A stretch of DNA of 46,241 nt from Labilibaculum sp. (lineage in GTDB: Bacteria > Bacteroidota > Bacteroidia > Bacteroidales > Marinifilaceae). The translations under genes and the position numbers were made by a program. The notes beneath the pieces were generated by a model. The model worked only from the letters and a program-made list of their open reading frames with translations. It was not told where the DNA came from and searched no databases. The stretch spans positions 1-46,241 of the forward strand of contig JAEINT010000026.1 in the NCBI GenBank assembly GCA_016342745.1, read 5' to 3'. Positions 27,408 through 36,579 of the stretch are shown here, piece after piece (position 1 is the stretch's first letter; each line of letters starts with the position of its first letter).

Positions 27408-29801
27408 ATGGCAAAGACTATTACGAGCAAAAGAAAAACAAGCTCCAAAAAGAAAAAAATCAGCAAAAAGAAAGGCTCTACTAAACGTTCATTTACTAAC
27501 TATTTGATACGCTTCGCAGTCCTTGGATTTCTTGTTGCCGCATTTTTTATTGCAATATTATTTGGAAGCGTTTACATTGGAGCATGGGGAAAATTGCCAG
27601 ATTATTATACTTTAAAGAGTATTAAAAATGCAAACGCATCTGAAATTTACTCCGAAGATGGCGTAATTCTAGGTCGTGTATATGCTGAGAACAGAACCAA
27701 TGTCAATTTTAAAGATATCTCTCCTGATGCAATAAATGCGCTGATTGCTACGGAAGATGCACGTTTTTACGAACATCAAGGGGTAGATCAAAGAAGCTTG
27801 TTACGAGTTTTAGTAAAATCGTTGATCATGCGCAATAAAAGTGCTGGTGGCGGAAGTACCCTGAGTCAACAATTATCAAAAAACCTATATCCGAGAAGAA
27901 ACTTTGGGCCTTTTAGCATGCCCGTTAATAAATTAAAAGAAGCGATAACTGCTTCCCGACTAGAAAAAATATATTCCAAAAAAGAGATTTTGCAATTGTA
28001 CCTAAATACGGTTTCATTTGGGGAAAATGTTTTTGGAATTGAAAGTGCCTCTCGTCAATTCTTTAGTAAGCCTGCACATCAATTGCAAATTCATGAGTGT
28101 GCCACCTTAATCGGAATGCTTAAAGCACCTACGTCTTACAATCCTAGGCTTCATCCAGAAAGATCTAAGAGAAGAAGGAATACTGTATTGAGTCAGATGG
28201 CTAAATATGAATTTATATCTCAAAATAGATTAAAAGAACTTCAAGCACGACCTTTAAAAATTAAATATCAAAAACAGTCTTCGAACAAAGGCTTGGCCTC
28301 TTATCTTCGTGAAAGAATTAGAATCGAGACTAACAAAATATTAAAAGACTATCCTAAAGAAGACGGAACTTTTTATGACATCTACCGAGATGGTTTAAAC
28401 ATTATTACAACTCTTGATGCAAGAATGCAGAGAAATGCAGAAGAAGCAGTTGCTGAACACATGAAATCTCTGCAATCGCTATTTAAACAGCATTGGGGGA
28501 AGAAAGCTCCTTGGGGTAATGATAATGGCGTAATAGAGGATGCAAAAAAACGATCAATTCGTTACAAACGACTTATTAGCAAAGGAAAATCAGCAATAGA
28601 AATCGATAAGGTTTTTAATACAAAAGTGAATATGAAAATATTCACATGGCAGGGCGATAAAGAAGTTAAAATTTCTCCACTAGACTCACTTAAACATTAT
28701 GCTCAAATCTTAAACACTGGATTTTTAGCGATGGAACCTAGAAGTGGGAAAATAAAAGCCTGGGTTGGTGGTGTTAGTTTTGATCACTTTAAATATGACC
28801 ATGTAAAGGCGAAACGACAAGTTGGTTCGATATTTAAACCAATTGTTTATGCAGCCGCTATTGATGAAGGAATATCGCCTTTTGAATATTTAAAGAATGA
28901 ACGAAAAGTATACAAAGAATATGATGATTGGTCGCCTCGAAATGCAGATAATTTGTACGAAGGCAGTTACAGTATGGAAGGAGCTTTAGCTGAGTCGGTG
29001 AATACAATTGCAGTAGATGTTCTGCTTGAGACAGGTATTCGAAACACAATTGTTTTGGCTGAAGAAATGGGAATTGAAAGTAATCTTCCAAAAGTACCAT
29101 CATTGGCCTTAGGAACGGCTAACATTTCTTTATTTGAAATGATACAAGTCTATGCTACCCTTGCTAATAGAGGAGTTCATAGCAATCCATATTACATTTC
29201 AAAAATTGAGGATAATAAAGGAAAACTAATTGTTGATCTTAAATCTAAACGAGAGGAAGACAGATATGTACTTTCTCCTCAAAATGCAGATATTTTGAAT
29301 CATATGCTACAAGCTGTTGTAAATGATGGAACAGGTAAAACATTACGTTCTATTTATGGACTACAAGGAGACTTGGCTGGAAAAACAGGAACAACACAAG
29401 TTCAAGCAGATGGTTGGTATGTTGGTTACAACTCAAATTTAGTAGCTGGAGCTTGGGTAGGCGCAGAAGATATGAGAGTACACTTTAACTCTCTAAGTTT
29501 AGGACAAGGTGCAAGCATGGCATTGCCAATTTATGGAAAATTCCTTCATAAACTGAGCAAAAATAGAAATTTTAGACATTACACAAATGCCCGCATTGTA
29601 GAGCCAGATAGTGATATCTTAGCTCAATTAGAAATCCCTCACTACCTTCCTGAAAATACAAATATTTTTGATAAGATATTTGGAGTAGAGGCCACTGATC
29701 GTGACAAATTAATGAAACGCAAAGAAAGAAAGGAAAAACGTAAAAAAGAGAAGAAATCTATTTATCAAAAAATTAAAAATATTTTTAAGCGTAAAAATTA
29801 A
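27408..29801 (+). CDS. class A penicillin-binding protein (GT51 plus transpeptidase)
   Basis: 797 aa. Very basic cytosolic N-terminus, one TM (about 33-57), glycosyltransferase domain with catalytic Glu116 in ATEDARFYEHQG and GGSTLSQQL, then transpeptidase with Ser474 in VGSIFKP (SxxK), SVN (530-532) and KTGTT (659-663). It polymerises and crosslinks peptidoglycan in the periplasm. The lysine-rich tail (KRKERKEKRKKEKK) is typical of Bacteroidota PBP1A. It is not the PBP1C type since no BiPBP C-domain follows. Its last 4 bp overlap the opposite CHAD gene. Confidence 0.95.
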   Translation: MAKTITSKRKTSSKKKKISKKKGSTKRSFTNYLIRFAVLGFLVAAFFIAILFGSVYIGAWGKLPDYYTLKSIKNANASEIYSEDGVILGRVYAENRTNVNFKDISPDAINALIATEDARFYEHQGVDQRSLLRVLVKSLIMRNKSAGGGSTLSQQLSKNLYPRRNFGPFSMPVNKLKEAITASRLEKIYSKKEILQLYLNTVSFGENVFGIESASRQFFSKPAHQLQIHECATLIGMLKAPTSYNPRLHPERSKRRRNTVLSQMAKYEFISQNRLKELQARPLKIKYQKQSSNKGLASYLRERIRIETNKILKDYPKEDGTFYDIYRDGLNIITTLDARMQRNAEEAVAEHMKSLQSLFKQHWGKKAPWGNDNGVIEDAKKRSIRYKRLISKGKSAIEIDKVFNTKVNMKIFTWQGDKEVKISPLDSLKHYAQILNTGFLAMEPRSGKIKAWVGGVSFDHFKYDHVKAKRQVGSIFKPIVYAAAIDEGISPFEYLKNERKVYKEYDDWSPRNADNLYEGSYSMEGALAESVNTIAVDVLLETGIRNTIVLAEEMGIESNLPKVPSLALGTANISLFEMIQVYATLANRGVHSNPYYISKIEDNKGKLIVDLKSKREEDRYVLSPQNADILNHMLQAVVNDGTGKTLRSIYGLQGDLAGKTGTTQVQADGWYVGYNSNLVAGAWVGAEDMRVHFNSLSLGQGASMALPIYGKFLHKLSKNRNFRHYTNARIVEPDSDILAQLEIPHYLPENTNIFDKIFGVEATDRDKLMKRKERKEKRKKEKKSIYQKIKNIFKRKN

Positions 29802-30619
29802 TTATTAATTGATCTAAAGTTTTCTCGAAGCAGTTTATCAGATTTATTTTTCAGTTCTAATTTAATTTTGGTATTCCTATTTTTAATACTCTTAATCAAA
29901 CGTTTAATGTCAGTTCGTGAAAACTCTGACTCCATGCAAGTAAGATAATCATCTAACACCTTATAATCATGCCAATGACCTAAAGAACTTTCTGTTTGGT
30001 TTACAATTTCAACGGCAATTTGCCTGTCTTCATCTTCGCCATTTGACAATATCAGATGATGCAAGCCCTTGACTATCTTTAGTAATTTTCTAATTTCATG
30101 ATGATAATCTTCTCCATGAGAAGAATTAAATAATTTACGTACAATTTCTAATTCATCATGAATTATTCTATCAGTTAAATCTTTGATTGTGGAGAAATCC
30201 ATCTGATCAATTGCTATACAAATTTGCATAGCTCGTTTCTTAAACTTTGGGATATTGAATTGATGAATTTGCTTTACTAATTTTTGAATTGCATTCTCTT
30301 TTTGAGTCTCCAAATACTGAAAAATCTCTGGGTCAATCTCAAAAGAACTCTCCTTTAACAAATCCGTACTAATTTGAACGGTTCTTAAACTACCTGCATA
30401 CTTAAAAAGTTTATTAAGTTGTTTCTGCATTTGAAGGCCTTCTTCAGTATTCGAATCCATCTCTTCAACCAATAAAAGAAGGCTTTTGATATTTTTAACC
30501 GACACTCTAAATCGATGAACATCATCTTGCTTTAAATCCTTAAGCACAGACAGGTAAATTAAAAAAGAATCAAACTTTTCCCTATAGTACCCACTTAAAT
30601 TTGTATTTCCTTTTTTCAT
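29798..30619 (-). CDS. CHAD-domain protein
   Basis: 273 aa, all-helical and highly charged. The start of the domain, DVHRFRVSVKNIKSLLLLVE (His35, Arg38, Lys42), matches the conserved H-x2-RV-x2-K/R pattern of CHAD; further basic residues and H-rich helices follow (HEIRKLLKIVKGLHH, GHWHDYKVL). CHAD proteins bind inorganic polyphosphate. No CYTH domain is fused and no ppk gene is in the window. It could mark polyphosphate granules here; that is inference. Converges on the PBP gene with a 4-bp overlap. Confidence 0.88.
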   Translation of the reverse strand: MKKGNTNLSGYYREKFDSFLIYLSVLKDLKQDDVHRFRVSVKNIKSLLLLVEEMDSNTEEGLQMQKQLNKLFKYAGSLRTVQISTDLLKESSFEIDPEIFQYLETQKENAIQKLVKQIHQFNIPKFKKRAMQICIAIDQMDFSTIKDLTDRIIHDELEIVRKLFNSSHGEDYHHEIRKLLKIVKGLHHLILSNGEDEDRQIAVEIVNQTESSLGHWHDYKVLDDYLTCMESEFSRTDIKRLIKSIKNRNTKIKLELKNKSDKLLRENFRSINN

Positions 30620-30691
30620 ATTTATCTGTATCTATATACAAGATACATAAAATCAGAGAATTACTCAAAACACATTTTAAGTAAGCTTAAA

Positions 30692-30728
30692 ACAAATAAA
30701 AAATCTCCCATTATGAAAATGGGAGATT
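30692..30728 (-). terminator. terminator after the hexosaminidase gene
   Basis: ATCTCCCAT (30703-30711) pairs with ATGGGAGAT (30719-30727); the minus strand then reads TTTTTTATTTG. Confidence 0.88.
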
Positions 30729-30736
30729 GATATTTT

Positions 30737-32989
30737 TTAATGAAATAGGTTTTCTGATTTAATTGGTATTTGATCGAAGTAATTTGAACACCAGGATACT
30801 TGTTGATTGGCGTAAGGCGTATTTTTGATCATCACAATTTTTATAGGATATATTCCCTCATCCATATGTATTCTACCTCTGCGTTCATGTCTTGAATTAA
30901 GACCTTCATGACTTACGATAAGCTGATTTCCAATAGAAATTTGAGTTGGATCTATTGCGTAATTAAAAAAGGTATAAGTTGCTTTTTTATCAACCCTTAT
31001 AAATCCAGTAATTTCCATAGCATAGAATTCCTCTTCGATATCTTTAGGAAACTTAATTTTATCGAGAACTCCACACTCCATTACTTCATCATTCGTTATT
31101 TCAGCAATATTATTGAATTTCCCCTTAATGATCTTGTATTTTAATCCTGTATCAAGTCCTGAGCTTGTATCTGACACTAATGGTGAGATTTTAATGCACT
31201 CCAGACTTCTAATTTTACTTGTTAAGCCAGATTTATGAACCGTCTGTAGTTTTATCGTACTTGTATTTTTCAACACAACTGGCTTGGTGTAAATTGTAGA
31301 ATTATCATCAGGATCCGTTCCATCCAAAGTATATCGAATTTTGGCATCCTTTAACTTTACCTCAAAAGGCAACTTCATCTGATCGAAAAAGAAATTTTTA
31401 TTAACTCCTCCGTGCGGTGCTTGTATAAATGAATTGATGTCCTTTTGATGTAACAATTCATAATGATGCCCCATTCTTGTTTGAAAATCATTCCAATTTC
31501 GTTGATCCTTTCCCGACCATACAACTTCTGCCAAAGCACAAATTCGAGGAGCAATCATGTACTCTACCCGATCTGATGTATGCATATATTCAGTCCAAAC
31601 ATTTGCTTGTGCTCCCAATATGTATTTTGCCTCATCTTCATTCAATTCTGAAGGTGTTGGTTCAAATTCATATACTTTCTGTAATGGAGAGAAACCTCCA
31701 ATAGCAGTAGGCTCAATGTAATTATCATCCTGATAATGATCGAAATAACAATGTGATCCAGGTGTCATAATTACATCATGATGCTGTTTGGCAGCCTCAA
31801 TACCGCCTTCTGTTCCTCGCCATGACATAACTGTTGCTTCAGGAGCCAAGCCGCCTTCTAATATCTCATCCCAACCAATAATCTTACGATTCTTGCTGAG
31901 TAAAAACTTCTCAATTCGCTGAATAAAATAGGATTGCAATTCATGCTCATTTTTTAAGCCTTCTTCTTTCATTCGCTTTTGACACAAATCACAAGATTCC
32001 CAATTTGTTTTAGGACACTCATCACCACCAATATGAATGTACTTTGATGGAAATAAATCAATAACTTCTAACAGTACATCTTCTAAAAATGAGAATGTTC
32101 CCTCTTTTCCTGCGCAATAAACATCTTTAAATACACCCCATTCATTTTCCACATTAAAGGGTCCATCAACACAAGCTAAATGCGGATAAGCAGAGAGAGC
32201 AGCAACAGAATGTCCTGGCAATTCTATCTCTGGAATAACAGTTATGAATCGATCTGACGCATATTTTACAATCTCTTTAATTTGATCTTGCGTATAGAAA
32301 CCACCATACCTTGTTCCATCCTTTTCAATTCGCCATGCACCAATATCGGTTAGTTTAGGATATTTTTTAATCTCGATTCTCCAACCCTGATCTTCGGTTA
32401 AATGCCAATGAAAAGTATTCATCTTATACATTGCCATTAAATCGATATACTTCTTAATAAAATCGACCGAAAAGAAATGTCGACAAACATCCAAATGCAT
32501 ACCTCGATACTGATATCTTGGCTCATCTAATATCTTTACATACGGAATTTTCATACCAGCATTTATAGGAATTATTTGCAAAAGAGATTGTATTCCGTAA
32601 AAAAATCCTTTTCCAGATTTAGCCTCAATCAAAACTCCTGTAGCATCAACTATTAAAGAATACTCTTCTTCTCCCCAATTGTGGTCATTAACTTTTTTAA
32701 AAATAATTTTATTCGATGCAGGCAGTTTTCTGCTTTCTTTTTTAGGAATTCTAACACCAGTTAATTCATTTAACTGATCAGACAAATAAGAAAGCATAAT
32801 TTCCTTATCATCAACTCCTTCAGAAAAGAATATCTTCACATCCTCCTTTAGCGATAAGCTACCAGTAGCCTCAACAATTCTTGCTGGTTTTGGTATTATA
32901 CTTACAGATTTATTAGCTTGAGCAATTGCGGTAGAAGTATTCATAACTTGCATACTAAGCAGTATCAAGAACGAAATAGAAGTTCTCAT
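30737..32989 (-). CDS. beta-N-acetylhexosaminidase, GH20
   Basis: 750 aa. Signal peptide 1-23 (ILLSMQVMNTSTAIAQ). GH20b domain about 28-150, then the TIM barrel with MHLDVCRHFF, WHLTEDQGWRIEIKKYP and catalytic pair Asp323-Glu324 in HIGGDECPK. After the barrel come a chitobiase-type C domain (IRYTLDGTDPDDNSTIYTKP, about 547-566) and a C-terminal PA14-like region that could bind carbohydrate. It trims terminal GlcNAc/GalNAc from glycans or chitin oligomers in the periplasm or outside. No SusCD genes adjoin, so it is not part of a visible PUL. Confidence 0.95.
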   Translation of the reverse strand: MRTSISFLILLSMQVMNTSTAIAQANKSVSIIPKPARIVEATGSLSLKEDVKIFFSEGVDDKEIMLSYLSDQLNELTGVRIPKKESRKLPASNKIIFKKVNDHNWGEEEYSLIVDATGVLIEAKSGKGFFYGIQSLLQIIPINAGMKIPYVKILDEPRYQYRGMHLDVCRHFFSVDFIKKYIDLMAMYKMNTFHWHLTEDQGWRIEIKKYPKLTDIGAWRIEKDGTRYGGFYTQDQIKEIVKYASDRFITVIPEIELPGHSVAALSAYPHLACVDGPFNVENEWGVFKDVYCAGKEGTFSFLEDVLLEVIDLFPSKYIHIGGDECPKTNWESCDLCQKRMKEEGLKNEHELQSYFIQRIEKFLLSKNRKIIGWDEILEGGLAPEATVMSWRGTEGGIEAAKQHHDVIMTPGSHCYFDHYQDDNYIEPTAIGGFSPLQKVYEFEPTPSELNEDEAKYILGAQANVWTEYMHTSDRVEYMIAPRICALAEVVWSGKDQRNWNDFQTRMGHHYELLHQKDINSFIQAPHGGVNKNFFFDQMKLPFEVKLKDAKIRYTLDGTDPDDNSTIYTKPVVLKNTSTIKLQTVHKSGLTSKIRSLECIKISPLVSDTSSGLDTGLKYKIIKGKFNNIAEITNDEVMECGVLDKIKFPKDIEEEFYAMEITGFIRVDKKATYTFFNYAIDPTQISIGNQLIVSHEGLNSRHERRGRIHMDEGIYPIKIVMIKNTPYANQQVSWCSNYFDQIPIKSENLFH

Positions 32990-33079
32990 AAAATAGATAA
33001 TTAGAATTTATTTCACTTTGGCTTTTGGAACCATAAACTTAATAATTTTATCTAAGATAACGACAGAAAATATTGAGCA

Positions 33080-33116
33080 TAAAAAAAGCGTCATTTCTTA
33101 GAAAGAAATGACGCTT
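33080..33116 (-). terminator. terminator of the btuB/btuG unit
   Basis: AAGCGTCATTTCTT (33086-33099) pairs with AAGAAATGACGCTT (33103-33116). Minus-strand transcripts end in TTTTTTT. Confidence 0.9.
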
Positions 33117-33139
33117 AAATTTATTTTACAACTACTGAA

Positions 33140-34213
33140 TTAGTAGCTAAACATTGTTGAATTTGGTATAGCTCCAACTGTAAATTCTTTTAATTTCTCA
33201 CCATTAGAAGAGTAAACAAGTACTTTTCCAGGATTTGTCCCTTCACATAACCAAAGGTTTCCATTTTTAGGATTCACATCCATTCCGTAGAAAGTAGCTT
33301 CAACAAATTTTGTTGTTGGTAAAGCTGTATCAGTAATATTCATTGCATACACGGCATCAGACATAAAGTAAACTGTCTTTTTGTCCTTGCTTATCGCAAT
33401 ATTTTTAATGCCACTAGTACTTAAACTTGTCAAAACAAATGAGTTCACATCTTGTGTATCACCATCAATTTTTGAAATACCAGCATTTGTATAACTAACA
33501 TTTGGATAGTTGCTATAATCAGGTACACCAGAACAATAAACCCAAAGATCCCCATTGGTATCTTTTACCATATCTTTAGGACATGACTTAACGGTAATTG
33601 TTTTTACAACTTCATCAGTATCAAGATCTATTACAGAAACTGTATTATCGTCATTAGACCATCCACCACTGTTTGCTACATATAATTTATTTCCTGAAAC
33701 AATCATTTTTTCGGGTCCCGCACCAACAGTAATTTCTTTCGTTTTTGTCATTGTATTTAAATCAATAACAAAAACTTCATTATTTTGCGTTACTTGATTT
33801 GGATAAGTTCCTGTAACCCCATTTCCATTCGACACATATGCTTTACCGTCTACAAAAGCAATTTCACGAGGATATGAAAAGCCTTCAATTGTTGCATAAT
33901 GCTTAAAATCCACAGCTGTAACAACTTCAACATAACCAGCTCCACTTCCTGTAGTTACAACAATAAATGCATATTCATCATTCATCGCCAGAGATTGAGG
34001 ATACTGACCTAATGCGATACTGTTAACTGATGCAAAATAATTTAAAGTAACATTATCATCTTTATCAATTAAACTAATTGACCCGTTTGTGCTTCCTTCA
34101 TTCAATACAAAATTTCCTTTTAATTGAGGAATTTCATTATCATCACTAGAACATGATACAAACAACACACTTGCAACTAACAATCCTAATGCAAGATTCA
34201 AAACCTTTTTCAT
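33140..34213 (-). CDS. btuG: BtuG-like surface beta-propeller lipoprotein (YncE/DUF5074 type)
   Basis: 357 aa. Lipobox LFVSC with Cys21, followed by SSDDNE, an acidic stretch resembling the surface-export signal of Bacteroidota lipoproteins. The mature part has repeated propeller strands (EVFVIDLNTMTKTKEITVGAGPEKM, NTVSVIDLDTDEVVKTITV, LWVYCSG). In Bacteroides, BtuG is such a propeller; it binds vitamin B12 very tightly on the cell surface and hands it to BtuB. The gene follows btuB by 10 bp under the same riboswitch, which strongly supports this role. Naming rests on context plus fold. Confidence 0.78.
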   Translation of the reverse strand: MKKVLNLALGLLVASVLFVSCSSDDNEIPQLKGNFVLNEGSTNGSISLIDKDDNVTLNYFASVNSIALGQYPQSLAMNDEYAFIVVTTGSGAGYVEVVTAVDFKHYATIEGFSYPREIAFVDGKAYVSNGNGVTGTYPNQVTQNNEVFVIDLNTMTKTKEITVGAGPEKMIVSGNKLYVANSGGWSNDDNTVSVIDLDTDEVVKTITVKSCPKDMVKDTNGDLWVYCSGVPDYSNYPNVSYTNAGISKIDGDTQDVNSFVLTSLSTSGIKNIAISKDKKTVYFMSDAVYAMNITDTALPTTKFVEATFYGMDVNPKNGNLWLCEGTNPGKVLVYSSNGEKLKEFTVGAIPNSTMFSY

Positions 34214-34223
34214 AGCTAATTAA

Positions 34224-36134
34224 TTAAAAAATTACATTCACCCCAAAATAATAAGCTCTGCCAGGCATAGGGTAAAACCTAACAATTTCATATGATTCAT
34301 CCAACAGGTTTTCTACTCGACCAGTTAGTTTAATATTTGCAAATTTGGTATTGAAACGATACCCTCCGTTAATATCTACCAATAAATTTCCGTCTACCTG
34401 ATCACCTTCCCAAGTATTGGTAATTGAACGTAAAGTCCCCAATACGCCAACATCCCATTTACCAAATAAATAATCAGAAGAAAATTTGACGATATGATGC
34501 GGACGATAGGCTAGCGTTTCTTTATACTCAACACTTTTCTTATCATTATTGTACGCATCGTTATAGGCATATTTTAATGAAGTTCGTAGACTATTACTCT
34601 TGACCTTCATAAGATGAGTTACCTCAATATCAACACCTTGAAGTACTGTTTTGCCAATATTGATCGGTTTCCAAAGCGTTCCTGATACGGGTTGCCATGC
34701 AATTAAATCATCATTAAGAGCCTTATACGCATTTACATCAATGGTAATATCACCATACAATGCCTTCTGTTGAAGTATTACCAAACCTAATTCGTAATTC
34801 CATCCATTCTCTGATTTTAAATCCACATTTCCAGAATTATTCCAGTAACGTTCATTAAATGTTGGTCTTCTATAGTGAGTCGATGCCTTAGCTCTAATAT
34901 CAATAATATTAGAAAAAAGATGAATCAACGAACTAAAAGAATACATTTCGGGTGGGTTAACCTCCGAATTCCATTCCTTTCCATAGGTGAATATAAATGT
35001 TCCGATCAAGGGTGTATATTTGGCAGCTAAAGATAAACGTGATTCATTTTCATGAATATTACCTTGGTAATTATTTGTAATTCCTTTTAACCAATTGTAC
35101 TTTCCATTAACATCAACACTCCAATTATCGGAGAAATAATATCTAAAGTTGACATCATTTAGCCAGCGCTTCGATTCTATTTCTGAAAATATTTTATATC
35201 CTGTATTCGTAGCACTTCCCCTATCGGTATACTTCAAATAATCTGATAAATATGCAGATTTCGCTTCCATACGAAATTTACCAATCAATTTTTTCCAGCC
35301 AACGTAAGCTTTAAACGACGAATCTCTTTGTTTTTGAAAGCTAATAGGAGCTCCAATCCCCATTAAACCGCCAATATTCTTTTCTTTAACCTGATACCAT
35401 ACACCTAAATCAATATAATTTTCTTTGATTTTTAAATGTAGGTCTTGAATTGTCCCATATGCCCTGTTTTCATTATTATTTAGTCGCTCGGTTGGCGATC
35501 CAAAATCATGAAAATCAGTGTATGAAAAATCATTCTTTCCATATTGAAAAAATGCTTGTCCCGAATAAGAAATCCACTTATCGGAATATTTCCCAAAGAT
35601 TTTTGTTTTTGTATTTGAGTAGCTACCTACTTCCGACATCAATCCTAATGAAGATTTCTTCTTCCAATCGGGATGATTAGACAACTCAATAGCTCCTCCT
35701 AAAGTTCCGGAACCATACAAAGAACCAACAGCTCCGTACACCACTTGAACCTGATCAAAAGAACCAGCGTTTATTAAAGATACATCAGCAGATCCTGTTG
35801 TTAAAGAATTAACAGGAATCCCATTCCAATTAACAGAAGTATGTGTACCTGATGCTCCTCGCATTCCAACGGTAGCGAGTGCTCCATACGCACCATTTGA
35901 TGAGATATTTACTAAAGATGTTTTTTGAAGAAGACCAGATAAGTCCTTCCCACTATACCTTTTTATTAAAGTAGAATCAATTAGCACTTTTTTCTCTGTA
36001 GTCGAAAAGTGATTTAATTTAGGCGCAACAATATCAATGGATTCAATCTGAATCGTATCCACACCAAGCTTTTGCCCAAAACTACACAAGCTTATAAAGC
36101 TTCCTAACAACACAAATAAAAATTTCAACTTCAT
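34224..36134 (-). CDS. btuB: TonB-dependent cobalamin receptor BtuB (btuG-linked)
   Basis: 636 aa from the ATG at 36134, which gives a clean signal peptide (KFLFVLLGSFISLCSFGQ); the reading from 36206 would add 24 residues running back into the leader. Plug: LSGLLQKTSLVNISSNGAYG, VGMRGASGTHTSVNWNGIPV, YGSGTLGGAIEL. The barrel ends GRAYYFGVNVIF. Cobalamin riboswitch about 100 bp upstream and btuG 10 bp downstream indicate corrinoid uptake across the outer membrane. Divergent in sequence from the other btuB at 36580, perhaps with a different corrinoid preference. Confidence 0.9.
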   Translation of the reverse strand: MKLKFLFVLLGSFISLCSFGQKLGVDTIQIESIDIVAPKLNHFSTTEKKVLIDSTLIKRYSGKDLSGLLQKTSLVNISSNGAYGALATVGMRGASGTHTSVNWNGIPVNSLTTGSADVSLINAGSFDQVQVVYGAVGSLYGSGTLGGAIELSNHPDWKKKSSLGLMSEVGSYSNTKTKIFGKYSDKWISYSGQAFFQYGKNDFSYTDFHDFGSPTERLNNNENRAYGTIQDLHLKIKENYIDLGVWYQVKEKNIGGLMGIGAPISFQKQRDSSFKAYVGWKKLIGKFRMEAKSAYLSDYLKYTDRGSATNTGYKIFSEIESKRWLNDVNFRYYFSDNWSVDVNGKYNWLKGITNNYQGNIHENESRLSLAAKYTPLIGTFIFTYGKEWNSEVNPPEMYSFSSLIHLFSNIIDIRAKASTHYRRPTFNERYWNNSGNVDLKSENGWNYELGLVILQQKALYGDITIDVNAYKALNDDLIAWQPVSGTLWKPINIGKTVLQGVDIEVTHLMKVKSNSLRTSLKYAYNDAYNNDKKSVEYKETLAYRPHHIVKFSSDYLFGKWDVGVLGTLRSITNTWEGDQVDGNLLVDINGGYRFNTKFANIKLTGRVENLLDESYEIVRFYPMPGRAYYFGVNVIF

Positions 36135-36235
36135 CTTATATCTGATAAAGAAGAAAACACAAGGATAGAACAATAGAAATAATAAATTCGATCGCCTTCC
36201 AAACATCTTCTCCGAATGTTTTGAAAATTAAGTTT

Positions 36236-36430
36236 GCATTGGCAGGTCTTCTGACTTACTCAACTTTTTCGGCCTTCCCATCCCAGTTAATCGAGACAGT
36301 GGCATTGTGGTGAAAAAGCTTTTTTATTGAGCTTACAGCTACGGGAACAGCTCCGGACTCTCACCGGATTCCCTTTTCATCTCCATCTGATAAAATTCAG
36401 ATACACGAGAACCAATTGCAGTGCAAATGT
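36236..36430 (-). promoter_or_regulatory. cobalamin riboswitch 1 (before btuB-btuG)
   Basis: Minus strand: P1 GCAATTGG pairs with CCAATGC at the far end; AAAAGGGAATCCGGTG, CGGAGCTGTTCCCGTAGCTG (B12 box region), GCCACTG, GGGAAGGC and AGTCAGAAGACCTGCC follow in the standard order of the AdoCbl aptamer. Cobalamin binding is expected to shut down expression of the genes behind it. Confidence 0.95.
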
Positions 36431-36431
36431 A
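36424..36431 (-). promoter_or_regulatory. -7 promoter element of riboswitch 1
   Basis: TACATTTG on the minus strand, a perfect TAnnTTTG, ending just before P1. The same placement recurs at the other two riboswitches. Confidence 0.65.
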
Positions 36432-36522
36432 TAAAAAAAATCAAAATGAGACTTACTAATCTCTTATTTAAAACCTATTTTAAAACACACTGTATATCAA
36501 CACACAACAAACTATAAATCAT

Positions 36523-36561
36523 AAAAAAAAGGGACATCCCATAATTGGAACATCCCCTTTT
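36523..36561 (-). terminator. terminator after the second btuB
   Basis: Minus strand: AAAAGGGGATGTTCC pairs, partly through G-U, with GGGATGTCCCTTTT, then TTTT. Confidence 0.75.
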
Positions 36562-36579
36562 AACTGAATAAAATTCTTT

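Noticed and set aside
36135-36206. Upstream start of the btuG-linked btuB
   Set aside because: It precedes a complete signal peptide that begins at the ATG at 36134 and lies in the riboswitch leader.
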